A stretch of DNA of 64,000 nt from an uncultured Lysobacteraceae bacterium (GCA_936911875.1 CAKZGB010000007.1:186001-250000), one strand, 5' to 3'; counted from the first letter of the stretch, positions 8,390-17,788 are shown. Translations and numbers: made by a program. Notes: generated from the sequence alone by a model not told the origin.

Positions 8390-9697
8390 TCACAGCGCCC
8401 TCAGCGCATCCGTAATCCGCATCCGCGCCGCCCGCAGCGCCGGATAAAAACCGCCTACGAAGCCAATTGCCAGGGCCCACTTCAGACCGTTCCAAAGCAA
8501 GTCCGGAGTGACGTGAAACTTAAACACGACTTGAGAGAAGTTGCTGCCCATGGTGCTGACCTCGGAGCCGCTAAAGAGCAGCCAGGCCAGTCCTGCGCCG
8601 AGCGCACCACCCACCACAGCCAGTAGCATGGTTTCCAGCATGATGGCTGCAACGACCGGCGCACCATTAAAGCCCAAGGCGCGCAACGTGCCGATCTCGC
8701 GCGCACGACCGGCCACGGCCGCGTACATCGAGTTGAGCGCGCCAAAGATTGCGCCAACGGCCATGATGGCAGCAACGATCTTGCCCAGGAATCCCAACGT
8801 CTTGGTCAGGCCTTCGGACTGTTTGGCGAAATAGGACTTGGTGGTGGCGACATCGAACTTAAGTGTGGGATCGGCGGCGATGGCCGTCTGCAGGCTCCTG
8901 ATGGCAGCGTCCGACTCGAGTGTGCCGATGACGGATTGAAAGTCACTGCGGTTGTAGGCCGCCGCCAAGCTGTCCGCATCAGTCCAGAGTTCGGATTCGT
9001 GGCTGTCGCCGCTGGCGAAAATGCCTACTACCGTCCAGATTTGGTTACCGAGTTTGAGTTGCTTGCCAACCTGCAGGTTGCGGAATTGCGTGGTGGCACC
9101 GCGGCCCGCAATCAGTTCGCGTAGGCCGGGAGTAAAGCGACGGCCTTCGACGAGTTTGACATGCGGGTTGACATCAAAGGCGGCCGGACCGACGCCGCGA
9201 AACTGCACGTTAGTGTCCGTGCCGTCTTTCCGGCTTTGCAGGTTTACGACTTGCGAGCGCTCTGCTGAAATCAGCGGACGGCCATCCTTGCCTTTTGCAA
9301 AGCCGGGCAGATTGCCGATCCGTGGCACCTGGTCACGTGTGATTACAGAGTTGGTTTCGGCCTGTGAGCCGGCGCGCAACAGGATGACAGTCCGCTCGTC
9401 GCCCGAGCCGGTCAGGGTCTTCTTGAGACCCTCGCCCATGCTCAACATGGCGACAAGGACCCCCACCACGCCCGCAATGCCAATTACGATGACTAGCGAC
9501 TCACCCCAACGCTGCGGCAAGCTTTGCAGGCCCATGCTGAGAATCTGTGCGGCACGCTTGCCGCTTCGAGTCAGAAGCAGCCATGCAAGCAGCACCACCA
9601 CCAGCACCAACGCACCAAGCGGTGGCATCGCAATCCAAGCGGCGAGCACGGCCACTACCACAAGCAGCAAACCGAGCGAGATCAGAAATTTTTTCAT
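8390..9697 (-). CDS. ABC transporter permease, MacB/FtsX type (second permease)
   Basis: 435 residues. Two N-terminal hydrophobic stretches precede the MacB-type layout of a transmembrane helix near residue 70, a large periplasmic domain (about 90-290) and three C-terminal membrane helices ending in the FtsX segment GGFYPALRAARMRITDALR. AAGGAGA precedes the ATG at 9697. It follows the first permease by 11 bp on the same transcript. MacB-type pairs move lipoproteins, peptides or toxins from the periplasmic side by mechanotransmission; no substrate can be read here. Confidence 0.87.
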   Translation of the reverse strand: MKKFLISLGLLLVVVAVLAAWIAMPPLGALVLVVVLLAWLLLTRSGKRAAQILSMGLQSLPQRWGESLVIVIGIAGVVGVLVAMLSMGEGLKKTLTGSGDERTVILLRAGSQAETNSVITRDQVPRIGNLPGFAKGKDGRPLISAERSQVVNLQSRKDGTDTNVQFRGVGPAAFDVNPHVKLVEGRRFTPGLRELIAGRGATTQFRNLQVGKQLKLGNQIWTVVGIFASGDSHESELWTDADSLAAAYNRSDFQSVIGTLESDAAIRSLQTAIAADPTLKFDVATTKSYFAKQSEGLTKTLGFLGKIVAAIMAVGAIFGALNSMYAAVAGRAREIGTLRALGFNGAPVVAAIMLETMLLAVVGGALGAGLAWLLFSGSEVSTMGSNFSQVVFKFHVTPDLLWNGLKWALAIGFVGGFYPALRAARMRITDALRAL

Positions 9698-9708
9698 GCC
9701 CGTTCTCC

Positions 9709-10869
9709 TTAGCGGCCGGCCAGTGCATCGACAATGTTCAGACGCATCGCGCGCATTGCCGGTAATAGTCCGACCAGCAGGCCAAACCCGACCATCAGAC
9801 CCAGACCGAGCAGCCAAGTATTCTTGCCAAGACCGCTAATCGGCATCATGCCGCCACTGACTGTTGCCACGATCTTCATGAGCACAGTAGCAGCGACCAT
9901 GCCGATCAGACCGGCAACGATCACCAGGATCAGCGATTCGGCCAAGACCATCCACAACACTGCGCGGTTGGAAAAACCGATGGTCTTGAGAACGGCCAGC
10001 TCCGGAATGCGTTCGCGCACGGCTTGTGCCATGGTGTTGCCCGTCAGCATCAGCAAGGTAAAGAACACCGCCCCCATGATGTAAGTCACGATCTTGCCGA
10101 TGTCACCGATCTGTTTGACAAAGCTCTGCTGGAATGCGGCCTCGGTTTCTGTCTTTGTTTCGGCATCGGAGTTCATGCTTAGTGCGTCCACTGCCTTGGC
10201 AATACGAGTCGCATTGTCCGGGCTGTCAACGGCAATGGCGTACCAGCCCACACGACCTTTGACGTAATCGTTGGCTTCGTCAAAGTATTGCCAGTGAAAC
10301 ACCAGCGAATTCTCCTCGCCGACGCGCTTGCGGTCCTTGGCTCGGAAGGTGCCGCTGATCTTGAATGTCCAAGTATTGCCACCTTTGGTCGGAAAGATTG
10401 TGGCCTGCAGCGGGATGTCCTGTCCCACCTTCCAGTTGAACTTTTTCAGCAATGATTCGCCGACAATGACGCCGTTGCGCGTGGCCTGCCAGTCCTTGAG
10501 CTGTTGCGGCGCGACCTCGTATTCCGGATACATCAGAAAGTAATCGGGATCCACAGCAAAATTAGGGAAAAACTGCTTGGGGTCCTGGTAGTAGCCGCCA
10601 AACCACGAACCCGTGGAGACACGAGTGATGCCGGGCACGGTCTTTAACCGTTGCTCGATCGAAGCCGGCAACATTTGCGTCAATGACAGCTTGGAGGACA
10701 CGATCATGCGGTTGGCGCCTTCGACCGTCTTGCCGCTGTTGGCAAAGGTGTCGCGTACCGAGTCAAGCATGCCGAATAGTGCAAAGGCGACCACCACCGA
10801 GAACATCGTCAGAAAGGTGCGCAGCTTGCTGCGAAATAGCGCAGCACCGATGAGATGCAGGTATTTCAT
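9709..10869 (-). CDS. ABC transporter permease, MacB/FtsX type (first permease)
   Basis: 386 residues with the classic pattern: N-terminal helix after [25 protein letters not shown] (first part), a periplasmic MacB-PCD domain (about 40-250), then three helices and the closing FtsX motif LLPAMRAMRLNIVDALAGR. It overlaps the ATPase gene by 4 bp, so it is translationally coupled to it. The two non-identical permeases in this operon would form a heterodimer with a shared ATPase. Confidence 0.9.
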   Translation of the reverse strand: MKYLHLIGAALFRSKLRTFLTMFSVVVAFALFGMLDSVRDTFANSGKTVEGANRMIVSSKLSLTQMLPASIEQRLKTVPGITRVSTGSWFGGYYQDPKQFFPNFAVDPDYFLMYPEYEVAPQQLKDWQATRNGVIVGESLLKKFNWKVGQDIPLQATIFPTKGGNTWTFKISGTFRAKDRKRVGEENSLVFHWQYFDEANDYVKGRVGWYAIAVDSPDNATRIAKAVDALSMNSDAETKTETEAAFQQSFVKQIGDIGKIVTYIMGAVFFTLLMLTGNTMAQAVRERIPELAVLKTIGFSNRAVLWMVLAESLILVIVAGLIGMVAATVLMKIVATVSGGMMPISGLGKNTWLLGLGLMVGFGLLVGLLPAMRAMRLNIVDALAGR

Positions 10870-11555
10870 GACGGCTGACCGTCATCGACCAACTCACCCT
10901 TGTCCAGATGCACGACACGGCTGGCGTGTTCGGCGGCTTTGGGATCGTGGGTGACCATCAGTATGGTCTTGCCGTGCTGACGGTTCAGTTCGTTGAGCAG
11001 ATTGAGAACATCTTCGGCGGACTGACGGTCCAGGTCGCCGGTCGGCTCATCGCAAATCAGGAGTTTGGGATCAGAAACGATGGCGCGGGCAATGGAGACG
11101 CGCTGTTGCTGGCCGCCGGAAAGTTCATTGGGCTTGTGCTTGGCGCGGTCAGCCAGACCGACCAACTGCAGTGCCACGGCGGCCCGTTGCCGCCGCTCGG
11201 CGGCGCTGAGATTGGTGAGCAGCAGGGGCAACTCAACATTGCGTTGCGCCGTCAGTGTCGGCATCAGGTTGTAGAACTGGAACACAAAGCCCACGTTCTC
11301 ACTGCGCCAATGTGCCAGCTGATTGCTGCTCAGCTCATCAATGCGCTCGCCGTCAATACGAATTTCGCCATCGGTGGGGTTGTCCAGCCCGCCGATCAGG
11401 TTCAACAGCGTGGATTTGCCCGAGCCCGATGGGCCCATCAGCGCTACAAACTCGCCTTGTCGGATGTCGAGTTGGATGCTGTGCAGCACCTCGACCACCT
11501 CCGAACCGCGACGGTAATCCTTTCGGACATTACGAATGGTGACGAGGTCGCTCAT
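10866..11555 (-). CDS. ABC transporter ATP-binding protein, LolD/MacB type
   Basis: 229-residue single nucleotide-binding domain. It has Walker [10 protein letters not shown] (41-49), Q-loop [14 protein letters not shown], signature LSGGQQQR (145-152), Walker [13 protein letters not shown] (from about 165) and H-loop MVTHD. The Q-loop and signature place it with the LolD/MacB/FtsE group. It sits 3 bp after the adaptor gene and overlaps the first permease by 4 bp. Confidence 0.93.
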   Translation of the reverse strand: MSDLVTIRNVRKDYRRGSEVVEVLHSIQLDIRQGEFVALMGPSGSGKSTLLNLIGGLDNPTDGEIRIDGERIDELSSNQLAHWRSENVGFVFQFYNLMPTLTAQRNVELPLLLTNLSAAERRQRAAVALQLVGLADRAKHKPNELSGGQQQRVSIARAIVSDPKLLICDEPTGDLDRQSAEDVLNLLNELNRQHGKTILMVTHDPKAAEHASRVVHLDKGELVDDGQPS

Positions 11556-11558
11556 GGA

Positions 11559-12833
11559 CTACTGTTCCTCCGGTTCTTTAGGGTCGGCTGATTTTTGTAC
11601 ACGTTGTCCATCCTTTAGCGTTTCGGGCGGTTGCAGGATGAGTTCATCGCCGGCGTTTAGCCCGGCAGTTACTTCAATATCGTCGCCAATCGTGCGGCCG
11701 GTGGACACGGAAGTCTGCTTGGCCTTGCCGTCCGTCAGGACAAAGGCAACGCTTTGCGAACCGCGTTTGACGATGGCCGATTGCGGCACCAGTACCGATG
11801 GTTTGGCTTTGACTTGGCCGGCGGGTGCGGCGCGCTCAAGGAAAGTCACCCGCGCGCCCATGTCTGGCACCACGCGCGCATCCTTGGCATCGAGCGAAAC
11901 GCGCACCTTGATGGTGGCCTTGCCACGGTCCGCCGTTGGAATCACGGCAATCACATGGCCGGGAATCTTCCAGTCCGGGTAAGCATTCAAAACGGTTTCG
12001 GTGGGCATGCCTTGCTGCACACGGCCGATGAAGTTCTCGCCGACTTCCACTTCGACCTCGAGCGAATCCATGTCCACGATGGTGCCGATACCCGTACGCG
12101 TAAATCCGCCACCGGCACTCAAGGGCGACACGATTTCACCCGCTTGCGCCGCCTTGGCAATCACCACACCACTAAATGGTGCGCGCACTACGGTGTGATC
12201 AACCCCACGGTTGGCAATGCGCAATTGTGCGCTGGCGACATTGGTATTACGGCGGACGGCATTCAGTTGCGCACGCAGAGCATCGCGTTGCGAGATGGCC
12301 TGATCTGCTTGCGCACGGGAAACCAATTGCTGCTGTGCCAAGGTGCTCAGGCGAGCCGCATTGGCCGTGGCATCGCGCAGTTGCGCCTCGATTGCACCGG
12401 CTTGCGCTGCTGCTGCACTGACTTGCGCGCTGGCCAATTGCCGTTGGCTGTTGGCGTCGATCGGGTCGAGCGTCGCCATCACTTGGCCGGCGGTCACTTG
12501 CTGGCCCTCTTCGATCAGGACTTTGCTGACCCGGCCAGTGACTTGCGACGACACCGTCGCGATCCGTCGCGCCACGATATAACCGCTGGCATCCAGCACA
12601 GCGCCCGGCGTAGCCGCCGCACCGGCACTGCCTTGCGCGGCCTCAATCGTCACGGTCTGGACCTTGGTGGTGCGGTTGCCGAACACAGCAAACGCAATGG
12701 CCGCCAACACCAAAACGGCGGCAATGCCGCCGAGAATCCACCATTTGCGTCGGTCGTCAGGATTCCGTCCGCCGCGCTTGGGCGCGTTGCGGTCGATCTT
12801 GAGGGAATTGAGTAAGTCGGCGTTGGTATTCAT
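11559..12833 (-). CDS. Periplasmic adaptor (membrane fusion) protein, HlyD/RND-MFP type
   Basis: 424 residues. One transmembrane helix lies near residues 35-55 (WWILGGIAAVLVLAAIAF). A split biotinyl-lipoyl domain (GRVSKVLIEEGQQVTAGQVMATLD and VRAPFSGVVIAKAAQAGEIV) is separated by an alpha-helical hairpin rich in Ala/Gln, followed by beta-barrel domains. It would link the two-permease MacB-like pump to an outer-membrane channel, which is not in this window. I use the ATG at 12833 (MNTNADLL); an upstream in-frame ATG at 12857 is possible, as neither has a strong ribosome-binding site. Confidence 0.88.
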   Translation of the reverse strand: MNTNADLLNSLKIDRNAPKRGGRNPDDRRKWWILGGIAAVLVLAAIAFAVFGNRTTKVQTVTIEAAQGSAGAAATPGAVLDASGYIVARRIATVSSQVTGRVSKVLIEEGQQVTAGQVMATLDPIDANSQRQLASAQVSAAAAQAGAIEAQLRDATANAARLSTLAQQQLVSRAQADQAISQRDALRAQLNAVRRNTNVASAQLRIANRGVDHTVVRAPFSGVVIAKAAQAGEIVSPLSAGGGFTRTGIGTIVDMDSLEVEVEVGENFIGRVQQGMPTETVLNAYPDWKIPGHVIAVIPTADRGKATIKVRVSLDAKDARVVPDMGARVTFLERAAPAGQVKAKPSVLVPQSAIVKRGSQSVAFVLTDGKAKQTSVSTGRTIGDDIEVTAGLNAGDELILQPPETLKDGQRVQKSADPKEPEEQ

Positions 12834-12861
12834 TGGCCAATGGTAACTGACAACCACTCAC

Positions 12862-13005
12862 TAGTAACGAGTAAACAGGAAGTAGGAAATAGTCGGCCGC
12901 TGAAACTCTTCCTGTTACTCTGGCGGCCACATCTATTTTTTGATTTTGATTTATTGCGGTTGTTGCAGTGGCGGACTACTTCCTACTTCCTTTTGACTCG
13001 TTACT
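12862..13005. repeat. Large inverted repeat between DUF1579-like gene and exporter operon
   Basis: Arms of about 44 bp, 12863-12906 and 12962-13005, are roughly 38/44 complementary. The outer parts read AGTAACGAGT and the inner parts AGGAAGTAGGAA. A third degraded copy of the unit lies in the loop (CTTCCTGTTACT). The right arm includes the stop codon of the DUF1579-like gene. It would form a long hairpin at that transcript's end, separating it from the adaptor operon downstream. Confidence 0.8.
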
Positions 13006-13567
13006 TCACCGACACGGGTGTACTGACCGGCCAGGTTGAATTCCCTAGGCGTTGCAGTTTCATTTCAATAAACGGACGGGCGGGTTGGCCCGGCATGAGG
13101 TAGCTGCCGACCTCGTGCCACATCCCATCTTTAATGGTGGCGACATACTCGATCTTGGCGGGACCGGCGGGAACAGTCCATTTGAACCCATCTGCGGTCG
13201 GCTCAAACTGAAAATCACCCACGTTGCCCATGGCGTGGGAGCGCATCGAGTACGCCTGTTGGTCCGGGTCCCAGCTCACTACGGCAAAGGCATTGAAGCG
13301 GGTGATGCCATCGGCGGAGTAGCCACGGCCTTCGATCAGTTTGATTTGACCGTTCAGAAGCGAGCCGACGCGTTCTGTCTGGGTCAGCGTCATGCTCGAG
13401 CCATCGGGTTGTTTCATGATGGCGGTGCCGCGCCATTCGCCGTCCATAAAGTTCAGCGATTGAATATGCGTCGTCTGATCCGCCATGCGGCGGCCGGCAT
13501 CGTGATCGGCTTGCGCCCAAGCCGGCGTAGATAACAAAAGAAGTGCAGCGAGTACGGCCAGTTTCAT
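13001..13567 (-). CDS. Secreted DUF1579-like protein of unknown function
   Basis: 188 residues with a clean signal peptide (MKLAVLAALLLLSTPAWAQA, cleavage after AQA). The rest is beta-rich: SLNFMDGEWRGTA, RVGSLLNGQIKLIEGRG, FNAFAVVSWDPDQQAY. This is the layout of the lipocalin-like DUF1579 family, often found with small winged-helix regulators. AGGAGA lies before the ATG, within the end of the regulator gene, whose stop codon is one base away. No enzymatic residues can be named. Confidence 0.78.
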   Translation of the reverse strand: MKLAVLAALLLLSTPAWAQADHDAGRRMADQTTHIQSLNFMDGEWRGTAIMKQPDGSSMTLTQTERVGSLLNGQIKLIEGRGYSADGITRFNAFAVVSWDPDQQAYSMRSHAMGNVGDFQFEPTADGFKWTVPAGPAKIEYVATIKDGMWHEVGSYLMPGQPARPFIEMKLQRLGNSTWPVSTPVSVK

Positions 13568-13568
13568 T

Positions 13569-13874
13569 TCAATTCTCCTGGTTTACGTTGTTGATGACAG
13601 CCTGCAGACCTTGCAGGTGCTGATGGAGTGCCGCTTTTCCTGTGGTTGTCAGTGCGTACCAGGTAATCGGTTTGCGCTCGACAAAGTCACGACGTAACTG
13701 GATATAGCCGCTTTCCTCGAGCTTGCGCAGTTGCGCGCCGAGGTTTCCATCCGTTAATTCGAGTTGCTGTTTAAATGCGGCAAAACTGATCTCGCCGTGG
13801 CGCGCCAGCAACACGCCGATGGCCAGGCGCGCCCGGTGCTCGAACAAGGGGTCGAGGGCATCCAGAGATTTCAC
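13569..13874 (-). CDS. Winged-helix transcriptional regulator (HTH_34/MarR-like)
   Basis: 101 residues. Short winged-helix fold: LDPLFEHRARLAIGVLLARHGEISF, then recognition-helix region FKQQLELTDGNLGAQLRKLEESGYI and a wing with RRDFVERKPITWYALTTTGKAALHQHL. This is the compact one-domain form that often regulates its own operon. It overlaps the preceding membrane-protein gene by 4 bp and is one base from the DUF1579-like gene. The dyad AGAGTACTCT at 14473 upstream of the operon is a candidate binding site. Confidence 0.85.
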   Translation of the reverse strand: MKSLDALDPLFEHRARLAIGVLLARHGEISFAAFKQQLELTDGNLGAQLRKLEESGYIQLRRDFVERKPITWYALTTTGKAALHQHLQGLQAVINNVNQEN

Positions 13875-14440
13875 GCACGCGCGCCATTTGCAATCGCGCG
13901 ATGGGCGGACAGTCCCGCCAGCACTAGCGCCACGGCGATGATGCAGCCAGTCACGGTCCAGACATACGGAACGGCAACTAGCGTGACCACGGCAAATCCG
14001 ACTAGGCAGATGAGTCCGCTAGGTAACAGCCCGCGTTGCAGATGGATGCCTGCAAGTGCATAGAGCAGTCCGGTGAGCAGCAGATAGTACGTAGCGCCCA
14101 CGGGTGCGGCGACACGGCCGGTGAACATGGGCAAGGCCGTAAGCACATATGCCCCGCCGCCGACTAGCCAATGCAGGCCGTAGCGACGACCCTCCGCCAC
14201 GTCACGGATGCCACTGCGGCGCTCCGCTCTGGCGCCTAGGAACCAACTGAGGGCGCCGCCGCCAATGCCGGCGACCAGCCAAAACACGCCGGCAAATTGC
14301 GAGCCCCAGTCCGCCATCGAGAAGCCGATCGCAATAATGACAGCCCAAAGAAAGAAAATCGAAGGCAATCCCACCGGCCGGTCCTGTCGGCGTACGGCAG
14401 AGACCACGTAAGCCAGATCGTCTTGGGGGTTAGAACTCAT
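13871..14440 (-). CDS. Multi-pass membrane protein of unknown function
   Basis: 189 residues with about five or six hydrophobic segments, from LPSIFFLWAVIIAIGF to CIIAVALVLAGLSAH, and a soluble, charged N-terminus (MSSNPQDDLAYVVSAVRRQ). Similar proteins occur as partners of small winged-helix regulators in Xanthomonadales. No family residues identify a transported molecule. It is the first gene of the three-gene minus-strand unit, and its stop overlaps the regulator start by 4 bp. Confidence 0.78.
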   Translation of the reverse strand: MSSNPQDDLAYVVSAVRRQDRPVGLPSIFFLWAVIIAIGFSMADWGSQFAGVFWLVAGIGGGALSWFLGARAERRSGIRDVAEGRRYGLHWLVGGGAYVLTALPMFTGRVAAPVGATYYLLLTGLLYALAGIHLQRGLLPSGLICLVGFAVVTLVAVPYVWTVTGCIIAVALVLAGLSAHRAIANGARA

Positions 14441-14472
14441 GGCAACCGTCCGAATCAGTAGCTGTTATACGC

Positions 14473-14500
14473 AGAGTACTCTAAAAAACAGAGTTGTCAA
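14473..14500 (-). promoter_or_regulatory. Candidate promoter with dyad operator of the winged-helix operon
   Basis: On the minus strand TTGACA (14500-14495) is followed after 16 bp by TACTCT (-10-like). The spacer and -10 contain the dyad ACTCT-N7-AGAGT, overlapping the perfect palindrome AGAGTACTCT (14473-14482). The layout suggests autoregulation by the winged-helix gene; this is inferred. Confidence 0.5.
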
Positions 14501-14543
14501 GCACAATCCCTAAATTTCTGAGCCATGGCCTAAATCCTCACTT

Positions 14544-15938
14544 TTATTGATTAATTCCTGTTCTCAGCCGTACCAGTTCAAAAGCGCTGCGCAGCGCCTG
14601 TGCCTCACCGCCGGCGGGGCGACCGGGGCGATCGGCATCGTTCCAGGAGTAGACATCGAGATGGGTCCACGGAATCGAGGGCTCCATGAAACGTTGCAGA
14701 TAAATGGCTGCGGTCACCGCGCCGGCCATCTTGGAGGGGCCCGCATTTGCAAAATCGGCGATGCCACTGCTGAGATAGCGCCAGTACGGTGCGTGCAGCG
14801 GCATGCGCCACACCGGGTCGCGCAAGGCGATACCGGCATCAAGCCAGGCTTGTGCCAGCGCGTCATTGTTGGAGAACAAGGCCGGCAAATCCGGACCCAA
14901 TGCGATGCGGGCCGCGCCGGTCAGCGTGGCAAAGTCCATCACCAGATCGGGTTGCTTCTCGCAGGCGTAAGAAAGGGCATCGCACAATACGACACGCCCT
15001 TCGGCATCCGTGTTGTCAATTTCTACCGAAAAGCCCTTGCGCGTGCTGATGACCTCGCCGGGGCGATACGCATCAGGGCCGATGGCGTTTTCGACGGCGC
15101 CGACTAACAAGGTCAACCTAATCGGCAACTGCGCCTGCAAGATCCACTGCGCCAGACCAATGGCATGGGCCGCACCGCCCATGTCCTTTTTCATGTTGCG
15201 CATGCCGTCGGCCGGTTTGAGATCCAGGCCACCGGTATCAAAGCAGACACCTTTGCCCACGATCACCACGTGCTGTTTGGCATTGGGTGCGGACCAGTTC
15301 AATTCCAAAAGGCGGGGCGCACGATGCGAGGCCCGGCCCACTGCATGGATCGCCGGAAAATTCTGGGCCAGCAACTCCTCGCCCACGACGGCGCGGAAGG
15401 AGGCGCCATGCATCTCGGCCAGATTTTCAACGACATCGTGCAAGTGCTCAGGGCCCATGTCCTGCGATGGCGTATGAATCAGATGACGAACCGTGACGAT
15501 GGCATCGTAGGCGCGCGAGACCTCATCGGACACATCCATCGCGAGCTTGGCGGGATTGTGTTCGAGCTTGGGCTTGTACTTGAGATATTTGTAACCGCCC
15601 AAAGCCCAGCCCAAAGCCAGCGCATCGCGCATGGCAGGTTCCAGCGCATCGGCATTGGCGACGTGCCAGACGGAACCGGCCGGTAGCATCGGCACCACAT
15701 GCGAATAGGCAAACGGATCGTGCAGATCGCTGACACCGACCAGCACCCCGCCCAAACTGCCATCGGGCGACATCAGCCATGTGGCGGTTGAGCCTTCGCC
15801 TTTGAATTGACGCGCGGCTGCCTGCCGTTGTTGTGCCTCAGGCAATGTGGCCAAGACCGAACGCAAGCGTTCGACAGTGGCGACATACAGGGGCAAGCTG
15901 ACGCTGGCGTGTTGTGGTGAAATCCAGTTGGCACGCAT
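14544..15938 (-). CDS. Leucyl aminopeptidase family protein (M17, PepA/PepB-like)
   Basis: 464 residues. The C-terminal M17 catalytic domain has VGKGVCFDTGG (227-237, metal ligands Lys229 and Asp234) and the family signature NTDAEGR (309-315), which carries further metal ligands and the catalytic Arg. The N-terminal domain is the divergent macro-like part of the family. These cytosolic di-metal enzymes release N-terminal residues from peptides. It lacks features that would make it the DNA-binding PepA specifically. It is followed upstream by a HAD hydrolase gene in the same direction. Confidence 0.92.
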   Translation of the reverse strand: MRANWISPQHASVSLPLYVATVERLRSVLATLPEAQQRQAAARQFKGEGSTATWLMSPDGSLGGVLVGVSDLHDPFAYSHVVPMLPAGSVWHVANADALEPAMRDALALGWALGGYKYLKYKPKLEHNPAKLAMDVSDEVSRAYDAIVTVRHLIHTPSQDMGPEHLHDVVENLAEMHGASFRAVVGEELLAQNFPAIHAVGRASHRAPRLLELNWSAPNAKQHVVIVGKGVCFDTGGLDLKPADGMRNMKKDMGGAAHAIGLAQWILQAQLPIRLTLLVGAVENAIGPDAYRPGEVISTRKGFSVEIDNTDAEGRVVLCDALSYACEKQPDLVMDFATLTGAARIALGPDLPALFSNNDALAQAWLDAGIALRDPVWRMPLHAPYWRYLSSGIADFANAGPSKMAGAVTAAIYLQRFMEPSIPWTHLDVYSWNDADRPGRPAGGEAQALRSAFELVRLRTGINQ

Positions 15939-15952
15939 GGTTTGAAGCTCCG

Positions 15953-16654
15953 TTAAATCGTGGACGTTGAGTGCGATTCCAGCCAGTCGGCCAGCGCGCT
16001 CAACTCAGTACAGGTAAAAGTAGGCGAAGGATAAGCGGACGGCCACGTCTCACCGAGGCGATTGACCCAGGCGGCCTGCATTCCCGCATCCAGGGCGCCC
16101 ATGACATCCATCTCGATGTGATCGCCGACGTGCAGGACCTGCGCTGGCTCGCACTCCAGCAGCGCGCACGCGGCATGGAACAGGCGCGGATCGGGCTTGG
16201 CCACCCCCATCTGTGTGGCGCTCACTGCGTGACGGAACGGCGGCATCAGACCAATCCGCTCCAAGTCCGCGTTGCCGTTGCTCAAGGACGCAATCGGCAC
16301 CAGACGGGCAATACGACGCACCGCATCCTGCGCATCGGGATAGAAATCGACCTTGTTGCGTTCGGAATAAAACACCTCGAAGGCCGCGTCGGTCAGTGCC
16401 GTATCCTCGCCGCTCTCGGCCAGCGCACGCTCAATCGTCAGGCGACGCAGCATCGACAAATCGTGGGCGTGTTGCGGATGTTCCAGATCGACCTGATGGC
16501 GCAGCTGGCGCATGCGGTGAATCGGGAACAGGTCGGCGGTCCGTGGCGCATGCTGCTCCAGCCACTCGTGCAGGCGCTGCTCGATGCGTTCACCGATCGG
16601 CGGAAACGGCCACAAGGTGTCGTCCAGGTCAAAGGTGACGGCGCGAATGATCAT
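15953..16654 (-). CDS. HAD-superfamily hydrolase, YigB-like
   Basis: 233 residues. HAD motif I DLDDTLW (nucleophile Asp9), motif II SLSNGN, motif III Lys in GVAKPDPRLF, motif IV HVGDHIEMDVMGALDAG. A helical cap lies between motifs I and II, placing it in subfamily I, group YigB/YjjG; the E. coli YigB paralogue hydrolyses FMN. It ends 14 bp before the aminopeptidase start, so the two are probably cotranscribed. Confidence 0.87.
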   Translation of the reverse strand: MIIRAVTFDLDDTLWPFPPIGERIEQRLHEWLEQHAPRTADLFPIHRMRQLRHQVDLEHPQHAHDLSMLRRLTIERALAESGEDTALTDAAFEVFYSERNKVDFYPDAQDAVRRIARLVPIASLSNGNADLERIGLMPPFRHAVSATQMGVAKPDPRLFHAACALLECEPAQVLHVGDHIEMDVMGALDAGMQAAWVNRLGETWPSAYPSPTFTCTELSALADWLESHSTSTI

Positions 16655-16764
16655 TCCTCATTTTACTCCGCGCCCGGCCTGTTGCTCCGATACTTGACAT
16701 CGTCCGCAGTCGGCGCAAACTGCCCAAATCGGCCATAGAGCTCGCGGATCTTTGGGGGGTAGCA

Positions 16765-17781
16765 ATGAAAACTGCATATTTCGTTGGTGCATTAAGTCTG
16801 GCGCTAGTGCTGCCACCGCAGTTGAGTGCTGCAGAACGACAGACGCTTACGTTGTATCGCAAAGCAATTAACATCCACGGGTGCGGTGAGACCTGGATGA
16901 CGAGTCAGTCGGCGGACAGCTGCCGGCAGAAGATTGCAGCTTATAAGGCGGCTGAGGCGGCCTCGGACGCAACGGCCCCGGAAAAGGAGCAGATGCAACG
17001 CGAGCGACTGGCGCTGGAGTCCGAATATATCGGCGTCCTGCGTCTGAGCGGCAAAAAGCCCGAAGCCCGACAGCAGCTGCAAAAATCCATGGCGGAGCTC
17101 GATAGGGCATCGCCTGCGGACAAGGCGCCGATCGCTCGGGTGGTGGCCATCGATCTGTATCGGCAAGCCGCACTGCTGGCGTTCGCTGCCGGTGATACAC
17201 GAGCAGCAGACGAGGCCATCGACCAGTTCCGCAATCTGTCACAGGGTTTTTTCGGCGCGGTCGACAGCATGAAGGACAATAAAAAACTGATGCTGACGCA
17301 GCAGAATAACGCGATCGCCGCCGCCGGTTTTGAAATGGAAGTGGGCAAGATCTACGCGGACCAGCTCAAGGCGGCCGGCAACAAGGCCTCATCCGATATT
17401 CGCGAGAAGGCCGTAATGGCCTATCAGCGCGCCCGCCAATGGGCCATCGCACGGGCGCAACAGAACTGGAACGGGTTTGCTCAAGCCACGCCGCAAGTCC
17501 AGTTTGCGGATGCCACGCTCGCACTGGCACAGATCGCTAAAGACGCCAATGACATGGCCGGCCTGGCAAGTGCCATAGGCGAAGCGAAGGCTGCCGTCTG
17601 TAACCGCCCGAATACCAATGACAAATACGGCGATGCACAGGCCGAAGAGCGCTGCCTGCAAACGATCGTGATGGAAGGCTGGGTTACCGGCGCCAATCAG
17701 GCGCTAATTCGGCGTGTCGCCGAGAACAATGACAAATCGTTTCGCGACGCCATGGAGTCGTTGCGTAATAAGAAGAACTAA
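16765..17781 (+). CDS. Secreted protein of unknown function
   Basis: 338 residues. Signal peptide MKTAYFVGALSLALVLPPQLSAA. The rest is almost all alpha-helical with many Ala, Lys and Gln and repeated helix pairs (KEQMQRERLALESEYIGVLR, EARQQLQKSMAELDRA), which hints at a TPR-like solenoid. Four cysteines (two near residue 45, two near residues 275-295) could form disulphides in the periplasm. I recognise no family. A G-rich ribosome-binding site precedes the ATG. It is divergent from the YigB-like gene and ends at a shared hairpin with the next, convergent gene. Confidence 0.75.
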   Translation: MKTAYFVGALSLALVLPPQLSAAERQTLTLYRKAINIHGCGETWMTSQSADSCRQKIAAYKAAEAASDATAPEKEQMQRERLALESEYIGVLRLSGKKPEARQQLQKSMAELDRASPADKAPIARVVAIDLYRQAALLAFAAGDTRAADEAIDQFRNLSQGFFGAVDSMKDNKKLMLTQQNNAIAAAGFEMEVGKIYADQLKAAGNKASSDIREKAVMAYQRARQWAIARAQQNWNGFAQATPQVQFADATLALAQIAKDANDMAGLASAIGEAKAAVCNRPNTNDKYGDAQAEERCLQTIVMEGWVTGANQALIRRVAENNDKSFRDAMESLRNKKN

Positions 17782-17788
17782 ATCCGAC

